Positions 33,688-42,458 of a stretch of DNA of 64,000 nt are shown here, one piece after another. The notes below the pieces were generated by a model, which was given only the letters and a program-made list of their open reading frames with translations, was not told where the DNA came from and did not search any database. The position numbers were made by a program, and so were the translations under genes. This stretch comes from Brevibacillus brevis (lineage in GTDB: Bacteria > Bacillota > Bacilli > Brevibacillales > Brevibacillaceae): contig NZ_CP030117.1 in assembly GCF_001039275.2 (NCBI RefSeq), forward strand, positions 1,571,501 through 1,635,500, in the 5' to 3' direction. Numbering within the stretch: position 1 is the stretch's first letter; each line of letters starts with the position of its first letter.

Positions 33688-35148
33688 ATGAGCAACATTT
33701 TCAATGAGTACACAAAACAATACATTAATGGCGAATGGCGAGAAGGCAAGAGCCAGAATAGCTATACCAACCGCAACCCATACGATCAATCCGAGCTGGT
33801 GAGCATCAAGCTGGCTACGGTTGAAGATGTAGAGCAGGCGTACGAATCTGCAAAAGCAGCACAAAAAGAGTGGGCAAAAACGAATGCGTACGTTCGCTCT
33901 GGCATCATTCACAAAATCGCAGAAGCGGTAGAAAAAAATCGTGAGCTGCTCGTGAATATTTTAGTCTCCGAGACAGGCAGCACATTTGCAAAAGCAAACG
34001 CGGAAGTTGATTTTGTGGTCGGCGATATTAAGGAATACGCGTCTTTGCCATTACGGATGAAAGGTGAAATCCTGCCTTCTTTCATTCCGGGCAAAGAAAA
34101 CCGCGTCTACCATCTGCCTGTTGGGGTAGTAGGGGTAATCAGCCCGTTTAACTTCCCGCTGTACTTGTCTATCCGCGCTATCATCCCTGCTTTGGCTACT
34201 GGTAACGGCGTTGTGGTCAAGCCGGATCTGCAAACGTACATCTCCGGTGGATTAGTCATCGCGAAGCTGCTCGAAGAAGTGGGATTGCCAAAAGGCTTGT
34301 TTAACGTAGTCGTTGCAGATATTGCGGAAATCGGCGATGCCATGATTGAAAATCCGATTCCAAAAGTCATTTCCTTCACAGGCTCTTCCGCTGCTGGTCG
34401 TCGAATCGGCGAAATCTGCGGCAGAAACCTGAAAAAAGCTTCTCTGGAACTAGGCGGAAACAACGTGATGATCGTCCTGGAGGATGCAGATGTCGAGCAA
34501 GCGGCAAGTGCGGCTGTCTTCGGGAAGTTCCTCCACCAAGGACAAGTTTGTATGGCGTTGAACCGCATTATCGTCCATCGCAAAATCTATGATCAATTTA
34601 TTGACGCTTTCGCGAAAAAAGCTTCCGTCATCCAAGCGGGCAATCCAGCAGACCCGAATACCTTTGTCGGTCCGCTTATTAACGAAAGACAAGTAGATAA
34701 AATTCAAGGCTTGGTCGATCAAGCAATCGCGGAAGGTGCGCGTGTTATCAAACGCGGTGAAGTGAAAGGCACACTGATGGAGCCAGTGATTCTGGCAGAT
34801 GTCACAAATGATATGGCGACAGCTAAGAATGAAGTATTCGGTCCCGTTGCCAATATTTTGCCGGTGGATAGCGAAGAGGAAGCAATCCGCATCGCAAACG
34901 AAACTGATTTTGGCTTGAGCGGATCATTGTTTACACGCGATTTGGAGCATGGCGTAGAAGTCGCTCTGCAAATCGAAACAGGTATGATGCATATCAACGA
35001 TCAAAGCATCAACACCGAGCCGAACGTACCATTTGGCGGAGAAAAATCATCCGGCTTGGGACGCCATGGTAGCGATTGGTCTCTGCATGAATTTACGTCT
35101 CCACGCTGGGTATCCGTTCAGAAGGAAGCTCGTCCGTTTCCGTTTTAA
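33688..35148 (+). CDS. Aldehyde dehydrogenase, benzaldehyde/vanillin type
   Basis: The 486-residue NAD(P)-dependent enzyme has the active-site Glu in LELGGNN near 253 and the catalytic Cys in HQGQVCMALNR near 287. The cofactor segment FTGSSAAGRRIGEICG lies near 230, and SPFNFP near 151 is typical. It is close to the YfmT/XylC group that oxidises aromatic aldehydes. It starts 17 bp after the alcohol dehydrogenase, so the pair converts an alcohol to a carboxylate; an aromatic substrate is the best guess. Confidence 0.9.
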   Translation: MSNIFNEYTKQYINGEWREGKSQNSYTNRNPYDQSELVSIKLATVEDVEQAYESAKAAQKEWAKTNAYVRSGIIHKIAEAVEKNRELLVNILVSETGSTFAKANAEVDFVVGDIKEYASLPLRMKGEILPSFIPGKENRVYHLPVGVVGVISPFNFPLYLSIRAIIPALATGNGVVVKPDLQTYISGGLVIAKLLEEVGLPKGLFNVVVADIAEIGDAMIENPIPKVISFTGSSAAGRRIGEICGRNLKKASLELGGNNVMIVLEDADVEQAASAAVFGKFLHQGQVCMALNRIIVHRKIYDQFIDAFAKKASVIQAGNPADPNTFVGPLINERQVDKIQGLVDQAIAEGARVIKRGEVKGTLMEPVILADVTNDMATAKNEVFGPVANILPVDSEEEAIRIANETDFGLSGSLFTRDLEHGVEVALQIETGMMHINDQSINTEPNVPFGGEKSSGLGRHGSDWSLHEFTSPRWVSVQKEARPFPF

Positions 35149-35158
35149 TCACGAAATG

Positions 35159-35203
35159 TCAAATCCCCTCGGTTCAAAAGGCCGGAGGGATTTGTTGTTT
35201 TTT
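35159..35203 (+). terminator. Rho-independent terminator after aldh
   Basis: AAATCCCCTC...GGAGGGATTT forms the stem and is followed by a T-rich tail. The hairpin repeat begins about 20 bp later, as after the symporter gene. Confidence 0.82.
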
Positions 35204-35224
35204 GTTTGAGTTGCTGTAGTGGGG

Positions 35225-35423
35225 GAAGAAGCGCATTTCCAGTCTACGCTTCGGCCTACGCCCCGCTGTGGGTTGGACTGTCCGCTTCGGAATAAATGGC
35301 GGGAGCGCTTCAAACGTAGAAGTTTTCGATGAAGTATTCCATAAGTGAAGCTGAAAACCCCCGCCATTTATTCCTACGCTGGGACGGGCTCCAGAGGCGC
35401 TTTGACTGGAAATGCGCTTCTTC
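35225..35423. repeat. 200-bp hairpin repeat, copy 2
   Basis: Perfect 20-bp inverted ends at 35225-35244 and 35404-35423 (GAAGAAGCGCATT...AATGCGCTTCTTC) enclose an inner stem of 15 bp (35289-35303 with 35360-35374). It aligns end to end with 8702-8901, with about twenty differences by eye. Two of the differences are compensated on the other arm (35234/35414 and 35290/35373). No direct repeat flanks it. Confidence 0.9.
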
Positions 35424-35680
35424 TACGCAGCTTTTGTCAAAGTCTTTGTTCGTTTATTCATGAGGGGATGCAATGATCTCGCAAGCTTTGCATCGAAGTA
35501 TCTTCGTAAGCTTAACCTAAGCAGTAATCTTTTAAGCGAGTACAACCACCGAAGGTAGGGATGACCCCGTAGCAGGTAGCCCAAGAACTTGAGCGTTTTC
35601 TTCTTTTTTCTCCCCACCACTATAGCCCGACATAGAGTTATAATAAAAGAAGGAGAGATAACTAGATGGGAGGGTAGGCT
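35424..35680. other. Intergenic stretch with small hairpins, no gene called
   Basis: Between the repeat and the activator gene I see short perfect hairpins (GATGCAA/TTGCATC near 35467-35494 and GCTTA-ACC-TAAGC near 35510-35522). A T-rich CTTCTTTTTTCT run follows near 35600, and a TATAAT box at 35639-35644 probably belongs to the activator gene. A 65-codon basic minus-strand frame (35423-35620) has no supporting homology. It could be a remnant or an unknown RNA; unassigned. Confidence 0.4.
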
Positions 35681-37618
35681 ATGTACAAAAATCGGATAAA
35701 GGCCAGAGATTCGTTTCTCTCAGCCGGACAGGTAAAAGCTGATGTTCCCGTCAGTATTTCTGAATCGTGGAGCAGGAGCCTGTCCTATAAAATCGATCCG
35801 AATTTGCGAAAAACGCCTGAAGTACTCAACCAAATGGATGTCCACATGCTACAGGAATCCAGCTTGTTATACCATGCATATCAATCGATTATTCCAAAGA
35901 TCCAATCTTTCATCCATACAAAATATTCCATGATACTAGCGGATCACAAAGCGAGATTACTCCATGTCAATGCCGACCACCAATTGAGGGAGTTGTTAAC
36001 CAGCTTCAATGCGGTTCCAGGCGGAGTGTGGAGCGAGGAGCTATGCGGAACGACTGCGTTCGGCACCACCCTCGTGGCGGGACAGCCAGTCGTCATCCAC
36101 GATGCACAACACTTTTGTGAGAGCTGGCAAAACATTTCCTGCGCGGGTGTGCCGATTTTTCATCCGATCACGAAACAGGTGATTGGCGTATTGGATTTGA
36201 CGAGCTTTGCACAAGATTTTCCTGCCCATGCCTTAGTCTTAACGCAAACGGTCGCGAAAAGCATGGAGATGGAGATTTTCAATCAGCTTCAAATTCATCG
36301 ACTGTATCTCGAAAATACGTTTTTAGAAAAAGAGTTGTCCATTTCCAATGATTTACTGGTGGCCATTGATTTGGAAGGGCAGATCGTACGGAGCAATGAT
36401 CCGGCTACAAGCGACCAGCAAGAGTGGTACAACAGATTCGACTGGCAGCACTTCTTCCAATCCTGTCAGGAGCAATCGGACCTTTCCTTGTTATCCACTA
36501 TCGTTCCGGTTGAGCGGCCTTTGCCTTTTTCGCCTGATCCTGCTGCGGGCAGACTTCAGCTCGTGTTTTACAAAAATCGGTTGATCGGTGCGCTTATTCA
36601 AATGCGTCGTCAACCTGCGCGTTCTGCGAAAATCGTTGGAATTGCCGATCGTCCATCCCAAAATCGTGGACTGCCGAGTAAGGGAACTGCGAAAGAAATG
36701 GTGGGGGAATCACCTCAGTGGCTTGGGTTGCTGCAAAAGTTGGACAAGGTCGCTGGGCGTGATATGTCTGTGCTCTTGATCGGGGAAAGCGGAACGGGAA
36801 AAGAAGTGCTATCCCAGTACATTCACGAACATAGCTTGCGAAGACATAAGCCTTTTGTGGCGGTAAACTGTGCAGCCTTTGCCCATGATCTGGTTGCGAG
36901 CGAGTTGTTTGGCTATGCACCGGGGACGTTTACGGGCGGCTTGAAGGAAGGAAAAGTGGGGCTGTTTGAAGCTGCGGACGGGGGCACCTTGTTCCTGGAT
37001 GAAATCGCGGAGCTCCCATTACCCATTCAGGCCATGCTCCTGCGGGTATTGCAGGAGAAGCAGGTGACCCGCATCGGAGAATACAAAGCTCGTCCTTTGG
37101 ACATTCGGATCGTCGCTGCCAGCAATAAGGATCTGAAAAAAATGGCAGACGCCGGAGAATTCCGTTTGGATCTCTACTTCCGGTTGAATTCGATAGAACT
37201 AAAAGTCCCGCCACTGCGCGAGCGAACAGAAGACATCGTCCCAATGGCCGAACGCTTTTTGGGCGCGCATAGGCACGGTTCGTTTGCATACCGCTTGATG
37301 CCCGACACAATAGACGCACTACGACTGTACGATTGGCCGGGAAATGTCCGAGAGCTGAAAAATGCGATCGAGCATGCTGTCGTCTTTGCGGAGGATGACC
37401 GAATCTTCCCATGGCATATACCGGATATGATCCAGGAGTCAACAGGGACAACGGATGACAGCAAACGGCTTTTGCAGCCCACGCTGCTAGATGATGAACG
37501 TACGCAAATCGTGGAAGCATTGAACGACAGCCGCTACAACTACACAAAGGCAGCGAAGCTACTGGGGATTTCCCGGGGCACGCTGTACAATAAAATGAGA
37601 AAATATGAGATTACGTAG
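35681..37618 (+). CDS. Sigma-54-dependent activator, AcoR-like
   Basis: The 645-residue enhancer-binding protein has an N-terminal GAF-type sensor region (about 60-210), a linker, then the AAA+ domain with Walker A GESGTGKE near 368, Walker B GGTLFLDEI near 436 and R-finger region LYFRLNSIEL. A Fis-type helix-turn-helix (YTKAAKLLGISRGTLYNKMRKY) closes it. The sigma-54 contact loop reads GTFTGG instead of GAFTGA. The AcoR-like layout and position just downstream make it the probable activator of the adh-aldh operon in response to an alcohol or aldehyde. Confidence 0.92.
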   Translation: MYKNRIKARDSFLSAGQVKADVPVSISESWSRSLSYKIDPNLRKTPEVLNQMDVHMLQESSLLYHAYQSIIPKIQSFIHTKYSMILADHKARLLHVNADHQLRELLTSFNAVPGGVWSEELCGTTAFGTTLVAGQPVVIHDAQHFCESWQNISCAGVPIFHPITKQVIGVLDLTSFAQDFPAHALVLTQTVAKSMEMEIFNQLQIHRLYLENTFLEKELSISNDLLVAIDLEGQIVRSNDPATSDQQEWYNRFDWQHFFQSCQEQSDLSLLSTIVPVERPLPFSPDPAAGRLQLVFYKNRLIGALIQMRRQPARSAKIVGIADRPSQNRGLPSKGTAKEMVGESPQWLGLLQKLDKVAGRDMSVLLIGESGTGKEVLSQYIHEHSLRRHKPFVAVNCAAFAHDLVASELFGYAPGTFTGGLKEGKVGLFEAADGGTLFLDEIAELPLPIQAMLLRVLQEKQVTRIGEYKARPLDIRIVAASNKDLKKMADAGEFRLDLYFRLNSIELKVPPLRERTEDIVPMAERFLGAHRHGSFAYRLMPDTIDALRLYDWPGNVRELKNAIEHAVVFAEDDRIFPWHIPDMIQESTGTTDDSKRLLQPTLLDDERTQIVEALNDSRYNYTKAAKLLGISRGTLYNKMRKYEIT

Positions 37619-37623
37619 AAAAG

Positions 37624-37669
37624 GAGTGTTCCGAAGGCATGTTGAAAGGCTTTTGGAACACTCTTTTTG
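37624..37669 (+). terminator. Rho-independent terminator
   Basis: AGTGTTCCGAAGGC pairs with GCTTTTGGAACACT, followed by CTTTTT, after the activator gene. Confidence 0.85.
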
Positions 37670-37707
37670 CTAACTAGAATCTAATAGCCGAAGGCAGGGG
37701 AATAGGA

Positions 37708-39033
37708 ATGGACCACGCGAGCGTTTCAGCTTTGGAAGCATTTGTGCAGCAGTTCATGGAGAAGGAAAAGGTGCCGGGGCTCTCTATTGGCATCTCCCGG
37801 GATGGTGAGACCATCTATCAAAAAGGCTTTGGTGTGACCGATCTGGGGACGAATCAGCCAGTAACACCCGAGACTATTTTCGGCATTGCTTCGGTTACCA
37901 AATCGTTTACGGCTGCAGCCATCATGCAGCTTGTGGCAGAAGGCAAGCTGTCTGTTGACGACTCAATTCGCAGCTATTTGCCTGATTTGCAAGTAAAGGG
38001 GGATATACATACTGACAAAATCACGATTCACCATTTGCTCTCCCACACTTCAGGTGTTCCACCGCTGCTGCGGCGTGAAGAACTGACGAGACTGCCCGAG
38101 CATATTGCCTATTTGAGCGAAGTCCAATTTGACCCCCTTGGTGTGCCAGGTGAGTATATCAGTTACAGTAACGACATGTTTCTCCTGCTGGGAGCCATTA
38201 TCGAGCGTGTCACTGGGAAGCGCTACCGTACCTATGTAACAGAACGCCTGCTAGCGCCGCTCGAAATGAATCGCTCGACGTATAACCTGGAAGAAGTCGC
38301 TCGCTTTTCCGATGTCTCCGTCCCTTATGTCAAAGGGGAGGAGCAGCAACTAAAAAAAGTGCCGTGGCCCACGCTCGGCAACTATGAAGTGGGGGGAGGC
38401 ATCCGCTCCTGCGTCGTTGACTTGCTAAAATACGGTCAGCTCTATATTAATGCCGGGCGTTATAAAGAGAAGCAGGTCGCAGATGGAGCCTCGCTTAGAG
38501 CCATGTGGCAGCCGGTTCATCGACTGACAAAAGACGCCTGGTATGGCTATGCGCTCAAAACAACCCCCAATTATGCAGAAATAACGCTAGTTGAGCATGG
38601 GGGCGGTCAGCCTGGGGTATCGTCGAACTTCGGGTTTGTACCGGAAAAAGGGCTGGTCGTCACCGTTCTTTCCAACCTGGAAAACGTGCCAATTCGCAAC
38701 GTCTGGCTGGCTGCTGTGAATGCTGCCCTTGGTTTGCCGCTTGTACACAAAGAAGACGAAGCTCCGCTCTATACGCCAACGAGAGAAGAGCTAGAGAAGC
38801 TCGTCGGGACGTACACGTCAGGGGAAGGCGGAAGATTGCGACTCTTCCTTCGAGATGATGCTCCTGTTGCAGAGGTAGCTGGTGTTGAGTACGAATTACG
38901 GGCCAGCAGCCACGATACGCTGATCGATGTACAAAACGGACAACCTCTGCGCTTCTTTTTCAAAAAGCAGCAGCAAGCATGGGCGGTCCTCATGGGGCTG
39001 AGGATGCTTTGTAGGAGTGAAGACAAGTTCTAG
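37708..39033 (+). CDS. Serine hydrolase of the class C beta-lactamase family
   Basis: The 441-residue protein carries the SxxK nucleophile motif SVTK at 62-65, the YxN motif YSN at 154-156 and the third motif as HGG (EHGGGQPG) near 299. A C-terminal beta domain of about 90 residues follows, as in esterases/D-peptidases of this family. No signal peptide is visible, so it is likely an intracellular esterase or peptidase rather than a beta-lactamase. It is monocistronic. An inverted repeat follows at 39051-39100. Confidence 0.87.
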   Translation: MDHASVSALEAFVQQFMEKEKVPGLSIGISRDGETIYQKGFGVTDLGTNQPVTPETIFGIASVTKSFTAAAIMQLVAEGKLSVDDSIRSYLPDLQVKGDIHTDKITIHHLLSHTSGVPPLLRREELTRLPEHIAYLSEVQFDPLGVPGEYISYSNDMFLLLGAIIERVTGKRYRTYVTERLLAPLEMNRSTYNLEEVARFSDVSVPYVKGEEQQLKKVPWPTLGNYEVGGGIRSCVVDLLKYGQLYINAGRYKEKQVADGASLRAMWQPVHRLTKDAWYGYALKTTPNYAEITLVEHGGGQPGVSSNFGFVPEKGLVVTVLSNLENVPIRNVWLAAVNAALGLPLVHKEDEAPLYTPTREELEKLVGTYTSGEGGRLRLFLRDDAPVAEVAGVEYELRASSHDTLIDVQNGQPLRFFFKKQQQAWAVLMGLRMLCRSEDKF

Positions 39034-39050
39034 ACTGACTCCATAAATGA

Positions 39051-39100
39051 AACAGCGGCGACCCAAGGCATGATCATAAAGTCTTGGACTCGCCGCTGTT
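39051..39100. terminator. Inverted repeat between convergent genes
   Basis: AACAGCGGCGA...CCAAG pairs with CTTGG...CGCCGCTGTT. The T-tails are poor on both strands, so termination is likely but not certain. It separates the serine hydrolase gene from doxX. Confidence 0.65.
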
Positions 39101-39114
39101 ATGACTAATTATGA

Positions 39115-39450
39115 CTAATAATGATACATCGAGATGAAAAAGGACAGAAAGCAAAGAACGAGCGCCGGTAATGCTTTCGGAAAAGGATCTCTAGCAATCA
39201 CAAGTAGGATGAAAGCAGCTACCAACATGGTCACGCCTAAAAGCAATCCTGATAGGAATGCAGCGATCGAAAACCATATTCCAATAATCAAGCCAATGGA
39301 ACTGATGATCTCAATAAAGCCCGTTAAGAAGTTAAAGATGGGAGGGAGTCCAAAGCGGTCAAATTCATTCGCCATTTTACCGGAAATAATTTTTGTACCT
39401 GTAAACATAAAGAAGATCGCAACGATGACTTGCAAAACGATTAGGGTCAT
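39115..39450 (-). CDS. DoxX family membrane protein
   Basis: The 111-residue protein has four hydrophobic helices and the DoxX-type start MTLIVLQVIVAIFFMFTGTKI and FDRFGLPPIFNFLTGFIEIISSIGLIIG. DoxX proteins in Bacillota are linked to quinone or thiol stress. The frame is open to 39483, but ATG 39450 has GAGGAAG upstream. The palindrome ATGCTATAGCAT in its promoter (39492-39503) matches one in front of the adjacent marR gene, so it is very probably under MarR control. Confidence 0.85.
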   Translation of the reverse strand: MTLIVLQVIVAIFFMFTGTKIISGKMANEFDRFGLPPIFNFLTGFIEIISSIGLIIGIWFSIAAFLSGLLLGVTMLVAAFILLVIARDPFPKALPALVLCFLSFFISMYHY

Positions 39451-39491
39451 GACAGCTTCCTCACTTTCGTTATTCAGTATCAATCAAATGT

Positions 39492-39503
39492 ATGCTATAG
39501 CAT
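39492..39503. promoter_or_regulatory. MarR operator upstream of doxX
   Basis: ATGCTATAGCAT is a perfect 12-bp palindrome within a longer imperfect one (ATGT...GTAT), about 40 bp before the doxX start. Confidence 0.7.
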
Positions 39504-39535
39504 GTATTTGCTAGAAAAAGTATCTGCATCTCCAT

Positions 39536-39961
39536 TTATTCATCTTTTACTACTTGATAGAGCTTGTCGAGCAATGCATGTAATTCCGCAATCTCTACAT
39601 CGGTAAGGTTTTGCGTTACATGGCTATGCGCTTCGGTAACGACGGGTAGTAGCTTTGATTTGAGCTCCATCCCTTTGTCACTCAGCAACAAGTTATGAGA
39701 GCGTTTATCCGCGTCATTTAACGTGCGAATGACGATTCCCTTTTTTTCAAGCGAGTAGATCATTCTGACGACGGTGGTTTGATCGCGGTCAATCGCATCC
39801 GAAAGATCCTTTTGTGTGATCGCTCTTTCTCCATCCATGACACTAAGAATGCCCCATTGCTCTGGCGTGATCTCAAATTGTTTTAACCTCTTCTTAAAAT
39901 AGTTCGTCATTTTCATATCTGTTCGGTGAAGAAGAAATCCGGTCAGATTGAATAATTCCAT
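39536..39961 (-). CDS. MarR family transcriptional regulator
   Basis: The 141-residue regulator has the winged helix visible as AITQKDLSDAIDRDQTTVVRMIYSLEKKGIVIRTLNDADKRSHNLLLSDKG. No cysteine is present in the whole chain, so direct thiol sensing in the manner of YodB or OhrR is unlikely, and a small ligand is more probable. ATG 39961 has AAGGGGG before it; the ATG at 39982 has none. It lies 85 bp upstream of doxX on the same strand, and both promoters share a palindrome. Confidence 0.9.
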   Translation of the reverse strand: MELFNLTGFLLHRTDMKMTNYFKKRLKQFEITPEQWGILSVMDGERAITQKDLSDAIDRDQTTVVRMIYSLEKKGIVIRTLNDADKRSHNLLLSDKGMELKSKLLPVVTEAHSHVTQNLTDVEIAELHALLDKLYQVVKDE

Positions 39962-39986
39962 TGAAAATCCAACCCCCTTCATTTAC

Positions 39987-39998
39987 ATGCTGTAGCAT
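39987..39998. promoter_or_regulatory. MarR operator upstream of marR
   Basis: ATGCTGTAGCAT differs at one position from the perfect palindrome before doxX. It lies 26 bp upstream of the marR start, consistent with autorepression. Confidence 0.7.
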
Positions 39999-40169
39999 AT
40001 AAGATGCTAACGTATTTATTCCAGTTAGTCAAATAAATAGTATCGAGAAAGCCTCACTGAAAAAAGAGTAAAGAAAACGAAAAAACTGGTAAAGATATTA
40101 AAACTTATAATTCAGAATATTTAATATAATACGAACTGTCTTACAAAAAGATCATGAGGGGGTTCGTGT

Positions 40170-41489
40170 ATGGGATTTCGTTCCTGGATTTCTGTGGCGC
40201 TCCAATTAACGATGGCGACAGCATTGCTTGTAGGCTGTAGTCAGCCAGCGGCCACTCCTGACTCAGCATCGCCGTCAGGTGCGAATGGCGTCACGCTAAA
40301 AATGGTAGAGAGCATTACTAGCCCACAACGAACTGCGCTTTTAAAAGAAATGCTAGCCCAGTTTGAAGCGAAGAATCCGGGGATCAAAGTCGATCTGATT
40401 TCACCGCCATTTGAAGGAGCGGATCAGAAGATCACACAGATGCTGATGGCAAAAGAAGAGCTGGACGTGCTAGAGGTTCGCGAATTCAATGCCAAGCAGT
40501 TTTCGATGAACGGCTTTATTGAAAATTTGAAGCCCTACACAGAGAAATGGAAAAATTACGATCAGCTAACTGACGTCGCCAAACGTCGAGCCACTTGGGT
40601 GGACAAAGCTCCTTATTACATTCCGAATGGACTGTACCAGCGCGTCTTGTATTATCGGACGGACTGGTTTAAGGAAGCAGGGATCGAGGTGCCGAAAACG
40701 TGGGATGAGCTCTTGGTAGCAGCCAAAAAGCTGACGGACCCAACCAAAAACCGCTACGGGTACAGCTTCCGGGGAGGTGCGACCGGGTGGGATTACGCAC
40801 TGATCACCATGTGGGCCTACAACGGGACAGAGGTCGACGCTGACTCCGCCTTTTTCATGAAGGATGGACGCACACTCTTTTCCACGCCGCAATCACTGGA
40901 AGCGATGCAGTATTACAAACAGCTTTACAAAGAAGGTTCTCCAAAAGATTCTGTGAGCTGGGGCTTTCAGGAGATGGTACAGGGCTTTGTAGCCGGTTCG
41001 ACTGCCATGCTGATTCAAGACCCTGACGTCATCGATGGAGCCAAGGAGAAGATGCAGGAAGGGACGTGGGCGACCGCTCCGATTCCGATTGGCCCTTCAG
41101 GTGTCGCCCAACAAGTAGTCGGTGGGCCGGGCTGGGGGATGACTTCGTACTCGAAGCACAAGGAAGAGGCGTGGAAGCTGATTGAATTCCTGTCTGATCC
41201 TGAACAGAGCACTCATTTTGCGAAAAAGACTTCCACGATTCCTGTCGTGAAAAGCGCGGCAGAAGATGAATTTTACAAGACAGGTTACTTCCAGCCGTTT
41301 ATTGAGATGAGCCAGCAGCCGACGAAGTTCCTCGATGTTTCACGTCCTGTGGACTACAAAGGCTGGGGAGCTTGGCAAAGCACGGCGGATAAAGATATTC
41401 AGAGCTTTTTGCTCGATCAGCTCACCGCAGAGGACCTGTTGAAAAAATGGGATCAATACTGGACGAAAGAAAAAGCCGAGCGAAAGTAG
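40170..41489 (+). CDS. Sugar ABC transporter substrate-binding lipoprotein
   Basis: The 439-residue family 1 (MalE/UgpB-like) binding protein has a signal peptide ending in lipobox LLVGC near Cys23, so it is anchored to the outer face of the membrane. GYSFRGGATGWDYALITMWAYNG and the C-terminal AWKLIEFLSDPEQS segment are typical of carbohydrate-binding members. The sugar is unknown. Two permease genes follow directly. An A/T-rich region with a TATAAT-like box near 40132 precedes it. Confidence 0.9.
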   Translation: MGFRSWISVALQLTMATALLVGCSQPAATPDSASPSGANGVTLKMVESITSPQRTALLKEMLAQFEAKNPGIKVDLISPPFEGADQKITQMLMAKEELDVLEVREFNAKQFSMNGFIENLKPYTEKWKNYDQLTDVAKRRATWVDKAPYYIPNGLYQRVLYYRTDWFKEAGIEVPKTWDELLVAAKKLTDPTKNRYGYSFRGGATGWDYALITMWAYNGTEVDADSAFFMKDGRTLFSTPQSLEAMQYYKQLYKEGSPKDSVSWGFQEMVQGFVAGSTAMLIQDPDVIDGAKEKMQEGTWATAPIPIGPSGVAQQVVGGPGWGMTSYSKHKEEAWKLIEFLSDPEQSTHFAKKTSTIPVVKSAAEDEFYKTGYFQPFIEMSQQPTKFLDVSRPVDYKGWGAWQSTADKDIQSFLLDQLTAEDLLKKWDQYWTKEKAERK

Positions 41490-41507
41490 ACGTGGGGGGA
41501 TGGTAGC

Positions 41508-42458
41508 TTGGACACACAAAAACCCATCGTCATGACGACGAAGCAGGTTGTGCCGGAAGGGAAGAAATCGTTCCGAATCTCCAAAGAAGGTCGCTTTATC
41601 TTTTTGTGCCTTTTGCCCGCCATCTTGTTTGTTTCGGTCTTTACGTATTATCCACTCGTGCGTGGAATCATCATGTCTTTTCAGAACTACACGCTCTTTG
41701 ACTTGATGAATATTCAGTTCATTGGGCTGGACAACTTTGTGAACGTACTGACAAGCCCAGACTTCCCTCGTGTTGCCATGAACAGCTTTTACTGGGTGTT
41801 TTTCTCGCTTGTTTTTCAATTGCTGTTTGGATTCATGCTGGCCCTCTTGATGCGTAAAAAATTTCGCGGGAGAGGAATTTACCAGGCATTTGTCTTTTTC
41901 CCGTGGGCGATGTCGGGCTTTTTGATTGGGCTGATTTGGCGGTGGATGTTCAATGCCCAATTTGGCGTCATTAACGATTTGCTTCTGAAAACAGGTCTGA
42001 TCGATGCGCCGATCTCCTTTTTGGCGGATGGCACTTGGGCGATGGCTGCGGTCATTATCGCGAATATTTGGTATGGCGTCGCGTTTTTTGCCATTATGAT
42101 TCTGGCTGCCCTGCAATCGATCCCAGAGGAGCTGTACGAAGCGGCGGCGATGGATGGAGCGGGGCGGATTCAGCAGTTTTGGAGGGTAACACTGCCGTAT
42201 ATCATGCCAACGATGCTGGTGACGATCCTGTTGCGGGTCATTTGGATTCTCAACTTCCCGGATATTATTTACGCGATGACGAATGGAGCTCCTGCAGGCT
42301 CCACGCATATATTCGCTACCTACATGATCGATAAAGTCATCTTTGGACAAGACTACGGGCAAGCCTCGGCTGTGGGTGTCATCATCGTGCTGATTTTGAT
42401 GTTATTCACGATCTTTTACGTGAAAGCGACCAAAGTAGAGAAGGGAGGGGACTTCTGA
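41508..42458 (+). CDS. Sugar ABC transporter permease (MalF/UgpA type)
   Basis: The 316-residue membrane protein has six hydrophobic helices. The cytoplasmic EAA loop that docks the ATPase reads EELYEAAAMDGAGRIQQFWRVTLP near residue 208. It starts with TTG after a G-rich site (GTGGGGGGATGG), 18 bp after the binding-protein gene, and its stop overlaps the next start (ATGA). Confidence 0.9.
   Translation: MDTQKPIVMTTKQVVPEGKKSFRISKEGRFIFLCLLPAILFVSVFTYYPLVRGIIMSFQNYTLFDLMNIQFIGLDNFVNVLTSPDFPRVAMNSFYWVFFSLVFQLLFGFMLALLMRKKFRGRGIYQAFVFFPWAMSGFLIGLIWRWMFNAQFGVINDLLLKTGLIDAPISFLADGTWAMAAVIIANIWYGVAFFAIMILAALQSIPEELYEAAAMDGAGRIQQFWRVTLPYIMPTMLVTILLRVIWILNFPDIIYAMTNGAPAGSTHIFATYMIDKVIFGQDYGQASAVGVIIVLILMLFTIFYVKATKVEKGGDF

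Noticed and set aside
35423-35620. 65-codon basic frame on the minus strand
   Set aside because: It starts with GTG without a good ribosome site, is strongly basic and shows no recognised family. It is more likely chance.
41340-42362. 340-codon minus-strand frame opposite the sugar permease
   Set aside because: It is Lys/Arg/His/Gln-rich with an implausible composition and lies opposite a clear permease.
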